From 66-474 sp051961995 (GTDB lineage Bacteria > Pseudomonadota > Gammaproteobacteria > Xanthomonadales > Rhodanobacteraceae), in NCBI GenBank assembly GCA_051961995.1, contig JBQCCR010000005.1:1-11481 (forward strand): a stretch of 11,481 nt of DNA, in the 5' to 3' direction. Under the pieces are notes generated by a model. It had not been told where the DNA came from. It was given only the letters and a program-made list of their open reading frames with translations, and ran no database searches. Each line of letters opens with the position of its first letter. Within the stretch, counting starts at the first letter, position 1. Made by a program: the position numbers and the translations under genes. Shown in pieces: positions 6,114-11,481 of the stretch.

Positions 6114-6560
6114 ATGTTCCAAGGCGAAACCGCAATCACCGTGGACGACAAGGGTCGGCTGGCGGTTCCCTCCGCCTACCGCGAGCTGATCGCGCGCGCC
6201 TGCAACAATCGCCTGGTGATTGCCTACAACCCGTTCGAGCACGGCTGTCTCTGGATTTTTCCACAACCCGAATGGGAACGCGTGCGCGATCAGGTCAACG
6301 CATTGTCCAGCGTGAAGCGCGTGCATCGCGATCTGCAATTGAAACTGGTCGGTGCCGCGACGCATGTCGAGCTGGACGGTTCCGCACGCGTGCTGCTGCC
6401 GGCGAGTCAACGTGCCGCGGCGGGCATCGAGAAGAAGGCGGTGCTGCTCGGAATGGGCAACAAGTTCGAGCTTTGGAGCGAACAGGCGCATCTCGCCAAG
6501 ATCCGGCAGACGATCGGCGAAGCCGACATCAGCGAGGACATGGCGGGATTGCGGTTGTGA
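6114..6560 (+). CDS. mraZ: Transcriptional regulator MraZ
   Basis: A 148-residue DNA-binding protein (E. coli 152) that represses the dcw cluster from its own promoter. It has two AbrB/SpoVT-like halves. The first carries DDKGRLAVPSAYRE (11-24) and the second LDGSARVLLPASQR (87-100), where the usual DGxGR reads DGSAR. NKFELWSEQ (116-124) matches the conserved NKFELWDE element. The ATG at 6114 gives the family's standard MFxG start and has GGAAG 7 bases upstream; an upstream GTG at 6090 would translate the operator and add eight foreign residues. First gene of the rightward cluster. A 107-base gap separates it from rsmH, longer than any later junction. Confidence 0.96.
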   Translation: MFQGETAITVDDKGRLAVPSAYRELIARACNNRLVIAYNPFEHGCLWIFPQPEWERVRDQVNALSSVKRVHRDLQLKLVGAATHVELDGSARVLLPASQRAAAGIEKKAVLLGMGNKFELWSEQAHLAKIRQTIGEADISEDMAGLRL

Positions 6561-6608
6561 CCTGCGCGCTTCGCGAGCGGCGTCGCGCGCAAGGAACGAA
6601 ACACAGAC

Positions 6609-6668
6609 ATGCGCGGCGCGGTATCCGCGCACGATTTCGGCGAATGGGCGTGGACGGGACGGGATTGA
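6609..6668 (+). CDS. Possible 19-codon leader peptide before rsmH
   Basis: An ATG at 6609 opens a short frame, MRGAVSAHDFGEWAWTGRD, ending in TGA at 6666-6668. That stop shares its A with the rsmH ATG (TGATG), the classic arrangement for re-initiation. AAGGAA lies about 11 bases upstream as a weak ribosome-binding site. rsmH itself has no good Shine-Dalgarno at 6668, so coupling could matter. The peptide has no recognisable domain and includes two Trp codons near its end. The alternative is chance: a 19-codon frame in GC-rich DNA is not rare. Confidence 0.3.
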   Translation: MRGAVSAHDFGEWAWTGRD

Positions 6669-7588
6669 TGATCGAGCGCGCGGCGGCGCACATCCCGGTG
6701 ATGCGCGACGAGGCGATCGCAGGGCTGGCGGTGCGTCCGCACGGGCGCTACCTCGACGGCACCTTCGGTCGCGGCGGCCATGCGCGTGCGATTCTCGATC
6801 GCCTCGATCAGGCCGGTCGTCTGTTGCTGATGGATCGCGATCCGCAGGCCATCGCCGAAGCGCAGCGCGCATTCGCGGGCGATCCGCGCATTTCCATTCG
6901 CCACGGCAATTTCGCCGACGCCACGCGGTGGGACGAGGTGCGCGAACTGGACGGCGCGCTGCTGGATTTGGGTGTGTCCTCGCCGCAACTGGATGATCCC
7001 TCGCGAGGCTTTTCGTTCCAGTCTGATGCGCCCCTGGACATGCGCATGGATACGAGCACGGGCGAAAGCGCGGCGGAGTTCCTGGCGCGTGCGGATGAAG
7101 CCGAAATCGCGGACGTGTTGTGGCGCTACGGCGAGGAGCGCATGAGCCGCCGCATCGGGCGCGTGATCGTGGCGCAACGTACGGAAGCGCCGATCCGCAG
7201 CACGCGCGAACTGGCGGAACTGGTGGAGCGCGCGATCGGTCGCCGCGAACGCAACAAGCACCCGGCGACGCGCACGTTCCAGGGCCTGCGCATCCACGTC
7301 AACGACGAACTCGGATCATTGGAACGCGGGTTGCGCGTGATCACCGACGCATTGAAGCCGGGCGGACGGCTGGCGGTGATCAGCTTCCATTCGCTGGAAG
7401 ACCGCATCGTCAAGAATTTCATTCGCGGCGAGCAGCCGGTGGCCACGCGTCGCGGCTTGCCGCTGCCGCAAGCCGTGCAATCGCCGCTGCGGGCCATCGG
7501 CCGTGCACACTTTCCGACCGATGCGGAAACCGCCGCCAATCCGCGCGCGCGCTCGGCGGTGTTGCGCATTGCGGAGAAGCAGGCATGA
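6668..7588 (+). CDS. rsmH: 16S rRNA (cytosine1402-N4)-methyltransferase RsmH (MraW)
   Basis: Methylates N4 of C1402 in 16S rRNA with S-adenosylmethionine, on the nucleotide whose ribose RsmI modifies. 306 residues, usual length. HIPVMRDEAIAGL (8-20), YLDGTFGRGGHARAIL (28-43, SAM loop), MDRDPQAIAEA (55-65), LLDLGVSSPQLDDPSRGFSF (98-117), LDMRMD (123-128), YGEER (154-158), KHPATRTFQGLRIHVNDEL (197-215), GGRLAVISFHSLEDRIVK (232-249) and NPRARSAVLRIAE (291-303) cover the family signature. The ATG at 6668 places the conserved H-x-PV near the N-terminus as in E. coli. An in-frame ATG at 6644 would add eight residues and is also possible; neither has a strong Shine-Dalgarno. The stop overlaps ftsL as ATGA. 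Confidence 0.96.
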   Translation: MIERAAAHIPVMRDEAIAGLAVRPHGRYLDGTFGRGGHARAILDRLDQAGRLLLMDRDPQAIAEAQRAFAGDPRISIRHGNFADATRWDEVRELDGALLDLGVSSPQLDDPSRGFSFQSDAPLDMRMDTSTGESAAEFLARADEAEIADVLWRYGEERMSRRIGRVIVAQRTEAPIRSTRELAELVERAIGRRERNKHPATRTFQGLRIHVNDELGSLERGLRVITDALKPGGRLAVISFHSLEDRIVKNFIRGEQPVATRRGLPLPQAVQSPLRAIGRAHFPTDAETAANPRARSAVLRIAEKQA

Positions 7589-7857
7589 AGACGATCGGCG
7601 CGCTCGCAATCGCGGTGCTGCTGCTGGCGGTGATCGCCAGCGCGGTGGCCGTGGTGTGGGCACGCCACCAGGGCCGCGTGTCGTTCGTGGAACTCACGCA
7701 ATTGCAGAACCAGCGCGACGCGCTGAACGTCGAATTCGGACGCCTGGAACTGGAGCAGGCGACCTGGGCCGCGCCTGGGCGCGTGGAGCAGATCGCGCGC
7801 AGCCAGCTCGACATGGTGAATCCCGCGCCCGCGCAGGTGGAGCTGATCCGCCAATGA
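7585..7857 (+). CDS. ftsL: Cell division protein FtsL
   Basis: A 90-residue bitopic inner-membrane protein that with FtsB and FtsQ activates septal synthesis by FtsW-FtsI. One transmembrane helix covers about residues 4-25, so the cytoplasmic tail is only about three residues, much shorter than the roughly 35 of E. coli. A periplasmic coiled coil follows (about 33-60, VELTQLQNQRDALNVEFGRL). The end carries VEQIARSQLDMVNPAPAQVE, matching the family's A-x-x-x-L-x-M-x-x-P pattern. It starts inside the rsmH stop (ATGA) and ends inside the ftsI start (ATGA), so translation is probably coupled on both sides. Identification rests on size, topology, the end motif and position, as FtsL diverges fast. 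Confidence 0.93.
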   Translation: MKTIGALAIAVLLLAVIASAVAVVWARHQGRVSFVELTQLQNQRDALNVEFGRLELEQATWAAPGRVEQIARSQLDMVNPAPAQVELIRQ

Positions 7858-9638
7858 ATCCACGCGCACCCACTCCGCCTCCGCTTGGTTCCCGCCGGCC
7901 ACCGGCGCCGAATCCGCGCAAGCGGTTGCTGCTGGTGCTCGTCGTTCTGGTGCTGGCGGCGGGCGGCCTGGTCGCGCGCGCGATCGACCTGCAGGTGATC
8001 CGCAAGCAGTTTTATCAGGACCAGGGCGATGCGCGTTTCCTGCGCGAGGTGCCGATCCCGGTTTCGCGCGGCACCATCTTCGACCGCAACGGGGTGCCGC
8101 TGGCGGTGTCCACGCCGGTGGTTTCGATCTGGGCCAATCCCTCCGAACTGCTGGATCACACGGACCAGATCCCGAAACTTGCCAAGGCGCTGGATGTGGA
8201 TGCGGGCGATCTCGCCAGGCGCCTGCAGGAACGCGCCGATCGCGAGTTCGTCTATCTGCGCCGACAGATGAGCCCGGAAGCCGCGCAGGATGTGCTCGCG
8301 CTGAACATTCCCGGCGTCAACGGCCAACGCGAGTACAAGCGCTATTACCCCTCCGGCGCGGTGATGGCCCACGTGCTCGGCTTCACAAACATCGATGACC
8401 GCGGTCAGGAAGGTCTGGAGCTCGCCTACGACTCGTGGCTCGCCGGCAAACCGGGCTTGAAGCGCGTGATCCGCGACAGGCTCGGGCGCACCGTCGAAGA
8501 CGTCGAGCAGGTACGCGCGCCGGTGCCCGGCCACGATCTCACATTGAGCATTGACAGTCGCATCCAGTACCTCGCCTATACCGCGCTCGCACAGGCGGTG
8601 GATCAGCATCACGCCGCATCCGGTTCGATGGTGATCCTCGATCCGCGCGACGGTGAAGTGCTGGCGATGGTGAACGTGCCTTCCTACAACCCGAATGCGA
8701 TTGACGACAGCGAGCCGGCGGCGCGCCGCAATCGCGCGGTCACCGACGTGGTCGAGCCGGGTTCGACGATGAAACCGTTCACCATTGCCACCGCGCTGGA
8801 ATCGGGCAAGTGGACGCCGACCACCAGGATCGATACCTCGCCCGGCACGTTCAACTTGAACGGCCACCTGATTCGCGATGACGACAACAATGGGCTGATT
8901 GACGTCACCCACGTCATCACGGATTCGAGCAACGTCGGCGCGTCCAAGATTTCGCTGACGCTCACCGCCGACCAGATGTACGACCTGTTCAGCCGCTTCG
9001 GTTTCGGTCACAGCAGCGAGAGCGGTTTTCCCGGGGAAGTCTCCGGCTATCTGCCTGCGCCGAAGAGCTGGGGGCAGTTCGTCAAGGCGACCATTTCGTT
9101 CGGCTACGGGCTCAACGTGACGCCACTGCAGTTGGCGCGTGCTTACGGGGCGATCGCCGAGCACGGAGAGATCCGCGAGCCGAGCTTCGTCAAGGGCGCG
9201 GACAATCCCGGGCACGCCATCATCGATCCGACCATCGCGCATGAAGTGATGCAGATGCTGAAGACGGTGGTGTCTCCGGACAGCACCGCGCCGCAGGCGG
9301 CGGTGCCCAACTACACCGTCGCCGGCAAAACCGGTACCGCGCACATCGCGATCGCCGGTGGCTACGCGCCGAATCGTTACACCGCGCTGTTCTGCGGGAT
9401 CATCCCCGCCGATGACCCGCGCCTGGTCGGCGTGGTGGTGATCCGCGACGCAGGCCAGGGCGGCATGTATTTCGGCGGACTGGTTTCCGCGCCGGTGTTC
9501 AGTCAGGTGATGGCCGGCGCAATGCGGTTGCTGGATATACCGCCCGACAACGTGCAGCGCTGGTTCACGGGGTTGCCGCAGCCGGCCGCGCCGCTCGCCA
9601 TCGCGCGCAAGCTGCCGCCGCAGGAGGCCAAACCGTGA
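7854..9638 (+). CDS. ftsI: Peptidoglycan D,D-transpeptidase FtsI (PBP3)
   Basis: Septal class B penicillin-binding protein, 594 residues (E. coli 588), which cross-links division peptidoglycan in the periplasm with FtsW. A proline/arginine-rich cytoplasmic tail (1-23) precedes one membrane anchor (about 24-42). The pedestal domain includes SRGTIFDRNGVPLA (71-84), PSGAVMAHVLGFTNIDDRGQEGLE (166-189) and RDRLGR (207-212). The transpeptidase domain carries the catalytic serine in STMK (304-307), SSN (358-360) and KTGT (492-495), nearly the same positions as in E. coli (307, 359, 494). SFGYGLNVTPLQLARAY (415-431) is also typical. The ATG at 7854 overlaps the ftsL stop. The CAGGAGG serving murE lies within its last codons. 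Confidence 0.97.
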   Translation: MNPRAPTPPPLGSRRPPAPNPRKRLLLVLVVLVLAAGGLVARAIDLQVIRKQFYQDQGDARFLREVPIPVSRGTIFDRNGVPLAVSTPVVSIWANPSELLDHTDQIPKLAKALDVDAGDLARRLQERADREFVYLRRQMSPEAAQDVLALNIPGVNGQREYKRYYPSGAVMAHVLGFTNIDDRGQEGLELAYDSWLAGKPGLKRVIRDRLGRTVEDVEQVRAPVPGHDLTLSIDSRIQYLAYTALAQAVDQHHAASGSMVILDPRDGEVLAMVNVPSYNPNAIDDSEPAARRNRAVTDVVEPGSTMKPFTIATALESGKWTPTTRIDTSPGTFNLNGHLIRDDDNNGLIDVTHVITDSSNVGASKISLTLTADQMYDLFSRFGFGHSSESGFPGEVSGYLPAPKSWGQFVKATISFGYGLNVTPLQLARAYGAIAEHGEIREPSFVKGADNPGHAIIDPTIAHEVMQMLKTVVSPDSTAPQAAVPNYTVAGKTGTAHIAIAGGYAPNRYTALFCGIIPADDPRLVGVVVIRDAGQGGMYFGGLVSAPVFSQVMAGAMRLLDIPPDNVQRWFTGLPQPAAPLAIARKLPPQEAKP

Positions 9639-11122
9639 GCGCGCAACACGCCATGCGTCTGGACGATCTGCTGCGCGGCATTGCGGAAGTACCGCGTGAT
9701 GGCGAGATCGTGGTCTCGGGATTGACCCAGGATTCGCGCGCGGTGCGCGCGGGCGATGCATTCGTTGCATTGCATGGTGCGCGCGCACACGGGATCGCGT
9801 TCGCGTCGATGGCTTTCGAGCGCGGCGCGGTGGCGGTGCTTGCCGAAAAAGCGGAAAACGGGAGGCGGGAAACGGGAGATGGCGCGCCCGTTGTCTGGAT
9901 TGAAAACCTCCGCGCCCACCTCGGCGAAATTGCCGCGCGCTTTTTCGGCCGCCCGTCCGAAGCGCTGGCGCTGATCGGCGTCACCGGTACCAACGGCAAA
10001 ACCTCCACCGTGCAGTTGCTGGCGCAGGCATTCACGGAACTCGGTCATCGCGCTGCAACCATCGGCACGCTCGGCGCAGGCCTGCACGGTGCCGTGCAAA
10101 GCGGCGAGCGCACCACGCCGGACGTGATCAGCGTGCACGCGCTGCTGGCGCAATTCCGAGCTGCGGGCGCGACGCACGTGGCGATGGAAGTGTCCTCGCA
10201 CGCGCTGGACCAGCATCGCGTGGACGCCGTGGCCTTCGACGTTGCGGTGTTCACCAACCTGACCCGTGATCACCTGGATTACCACGGCACCATGGAAGCC
10301 TACGGCGCGGCCAAGGCGAAGCTGTTCGCGTGGCCTTCACTGCGCGCGGCAGTGGTCAACGTGGACGACGCGTTCGGGCGTGAACTGGCCTCGAAGCTGC
10401 CGTCGTCCATCAAACAAATTCGCTACGCAATCGACAACGGCGACGCGGAACTGCGCGCCTCCGACGTGCACACGCACAGCGATGGGCTGGATTTCCACCT
10501 GCGCACGCCTTGGGGTTCGAGTCTGATACGCAGCCGCCTGCTCGGCCGCTTCAATGTCGCCAACCTGCTGGCGGTCGCCGGCGCGCTCGGCGCGTTGGAC
10601 GTGTCGTTCGACCGGATTCGCGACGTGCTGCAAACGCTGGGGCCTGTCACGGGACGCATGAACCGCCTCGGCGGCGGCGACTGTCCGCTGGTCGTGGTGG
10701 ATTACGCGCACACGCCCGATGCCTTGCGGCAGGCGCTGACCACGTTGCGCGCGCACTGCGAAGGCAAGCTGATCTGCGTGTTCGGCGCCGGCGGCGAACG
10801 CGATGCCGGCAAGCGTCCGCAGATGGGCGCCATCGCGGAAAACAGCGCCGACCTCTGCATCGTCACCGACGACAATCCGCGCGGCGAGGATGGCGACGCG
10901 ATCGTGGCCGGAATTCTTTCCGGCTTCGCGCAACCGCAACGTGCGCGCGTGATGCGCGACCGCGCACGCGCGATCGAACTCGCATTGCACGACGCGCAGC
11001 CCGGCGATGTGGTGCTGATCGCCGGCAAGGGCCACGAGGCCTATCAGGAAAGCGCCGGGCTGAAGCGTCCGTTCGATGATTTCGCGATCGCCCGGGCAGC
11101 ACTGGAGGTCAGGGCATGTTGA
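9635..11122 (+). CDS. murE: UDP-MurNAc-L-Ala-D-Glu:meso-diaminopimelate ligase MurE
   Basis: ATP-dependent cytoplasmic ligase that adds meso-DAP to UDP-MurNAc-L-Ala-D-Glu. 495 residues, as in E. coli. The N-terminal domain has the DSR motif (33-35). The central domain has the ATP loop GVTGTNGKTS (115-124), MEVSSHALDQHRV (184-196), NLTRDHLDYHG (208-218) and Lys227 in YGAAKAK, the position of the carbamylated lysine. The C-terminal domain has VVVDYAHTPDAL (353-364), GKRPQMG (392-398), DNPR (413-416), which selects DAP over lysine, and AGKGHE (463-468). The start is GTG (9635), overlapping the ftsI stop as GTGA, with a strong CAGGAGG (9621-9627) 7 bases upstream. DNPR implies DAP-type peptidoglycan. 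A 14-base tandem duplication lies in codons 73-82. Confidence 0.97.
   Translation: MSAQHAMRLDDLLRGIAEVPRDGEIVVSGLTQDSRAVRAGDAFVALHGARAHGIAFASMAFERGAVAVLAEKAENGRRETGDGAPVVWIENLRAHLGEIAARFFGRPSEALALIGVTGTNGKTSTVQLLAQAFTELGHRAATIGTLGAGLHGAVQSGERTTPDVISVHALLAQFRAAGATHVAMEVSSHALDQHRVDAVAFDVAVFTNLTRDHLDYHGTMEAYGAAKAKLFAWPSLRAAVVNVDDAFGRELASKLPSSIKQIRYAIDNGDAELRASDVHTHSDGLDFHLRTPWGSSLIRSRLLGRFNVANLLAVAGALGALDVSFDRIRDVLQTLGPVTGRMNRLGGGDCPLVVVDYAHTPDALRQALTTLRAHCEGKLICVFGAGGERDAGKRPQMGAIAENSADLCIVTDDNPRGEDGDAIVAGILSGFAQPQRARVMRDRARAIELALHDAQPGDVVLIAGKGHEAYQESAGLKRPFDDFAIARAALEVRAC
9851..9878 (+). repeat. 14-base tandem duplication inside murE
   Basis: GCGGAAAACGGGAG (9851-9864) is followed directly by GCGGGAAACGGGAG (9865-9878), 13 of 14 bases identical. 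It encodes about AENGRRETG (73-81) in the loop before the central domain, where E. coli MurE has a similarly long, unrelated segment. Because 14 is not a multiple of 3, the two copies are read in different frames. Confidence 0.75.
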
Positions 11123-11460
11123 GCCTGCGCCTCTCGGAAGTGGCCCTTTGGACGCGCGGCACGCTGCACGGCGCGGATGCGCCGGTGCGCGGCGTATCCA
11201 CCGATTCGCGCAAGGTCGGCGCGGACGAACTGTTCGTCGCCTTGAAGGGCGAGCACCACGACGGCCACGAGCATCTCGCGCAGGCCGCCGAGCGCGGCGC
11301 GTCCGGTGCGCTGGTGATGCGGCGGGTGAACAGCGACCTGCCGCAGGTGGTGGTGGCCGATACGCTGATGGCGCTGGGCGATCTGGCCAGCGCGGTGGGC
11401 GCCCAGCCGCGCGCGCGCGGGGTGGGCCTCCACCGGGGCAACGGCCCCACCCCCGGGTAG
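11116..11460 (+). CDS. murF: UDP-MurNAc-tripeptide:D-Ala-D-Ala ligase MurF (N-terminal part; apparent stop near the window end)
   Basis: MurF adds D-Ala-D-Ala to UDP-MurNAc-tripeptide, the last cytoplasmic step in making the peptide. The first 100 residues are a normal MurF N-terminal domain: LSLRLSEVALWTRGTLHG, VRGVSTDSRKVGADELFVAL (24-43), GEHHDGHEHLAQAAERGA (45-62) and VVVADTLMALGDLA (78-91). The ATG at 11116 overlaps the murE stop by 7 bases. After about residue 102 the sequence departs from the family: the ATP loop expected as GITGSNGKT reads GLHRGNGPT, and TAG (11458-11460) stands where a lysine codon is expected. Beyond the TAG the same frame still resembles MurF (K-R-T-P-T-I), so the stop is more likely sequence error at a contig end than true truncation. 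murF is normally essential. Confidence 0.85.
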   Translation: MLSLRLSEVALWTRGTLHGADAPVRGVSTDSRKVGADELFVALKGEHHDGHEHLAQAAERGASGALVMRRVNSDLPQVVVADTLMALGDLASAVGAQPRARGVGLHRGNGPTPG

Positions 11461-11481
11461 AAGCGCACCCCCACCATCCGG

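Noticed and set aside
6098..6667. An N-terminal extension of rsmH back to 6098
   Set aside because: It would overlap all of mraZ in another frame, and the added residues are Arg-rich with no similarity to RsmH.
7419..9788. A long open frame on the minus strand opposite ftsI (789 codons)
   Set aside because: It is antisense to a clear FtsI with all catalytic motifs. Its product is Arg/His-rich with no domain, as expected of a GC-rich shadow frame.
1..11481. CRISPR array, prophage, transposon or defence island
   Set aside because: No regularly spaced repeats, integrase, transposase or recognisable defence genes were seen. Nearly all of the window is accounted for by conserved housekeeping genes.

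Overview
This is a GC-rich stretch of gammaproteobacterial chromosome carrying housekeeping genes. Protein sequences and gene order suggest Xanthomonadales, perhaps a Rhodanobacteraceae-like lineage. That placement rests on recognising the families and the order rsmI - rnpB - mraZ - rsmH - ftsL - ftsI - murE - murF, with lpoA-yraN-dolP facing away from rsmI; no search was run. I see no phage, transposase, CRISPR, tRNA or defence genes.

Left part (1-4444), minus strand. Read in transcription order: lpoA (outer-membrane lipoprotein activator of PBP1a), yraN (UPF0102, joined by a GTGA stop/start overlap) and dolP (two-BON-domain lipoprotein). An intergenic patch of degenerate repeats and hairpins follows. 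Then come a GTG-initiated FAD-linked oxidase of the GlcD/D-lactate dehydrogenase type and, overlapping it by 8 bases, a uracil-DNA glycosylase cut by the window edge. The E. coli neighbour diaA is missing between yraN and dolP.

Middle (4445-6113). A 92-base divergent region separates lpoA from rsmI (16S rRNA C1402 2'-O-methyltransferase). Just after rsmI lies rnpB, the RNase P RNA, with an extended -10 promoter that starts it at its P1 helix and a hairpin terminator. About 275 bases of structured DNA without a gene follow. They end in the mra promoter and four TGGGN-like boxes on an exact 10-base period, which I read as the MraZ operator.

Right part (6114-11481), plus strand: the start of the dcw cluster for division and cell-wall synthesis. 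It holds mraZ (repressor), rsmH (16S rRNA C1402 N4-methyltransferase), ftsL, ftsI (PBP3 transpeptidase), murE (meso-DAP-adding ligase) and the start of murF. Genes from rsmH on overlap by 4-7 bases, as in a translationally coupled operon. RsmI and RsmH modify the same rRNA nucleotide and flank rnpB/mraZ. A possible 19-codon leader peptide sits between mraZ and rsmH, its stop overlapping the rsmH start.

I did not find a clearly undescribed system. The items most worth a second look are the MraZ operator, whose last box overlaps the mraZ ribosome-binding site, the possible leader peptide before rsmH, the compact RNase P RNA with an extra hairpin, and the end of the window, where murF decays over its last ~65 bases in a way that looks like contig-end sequence error.
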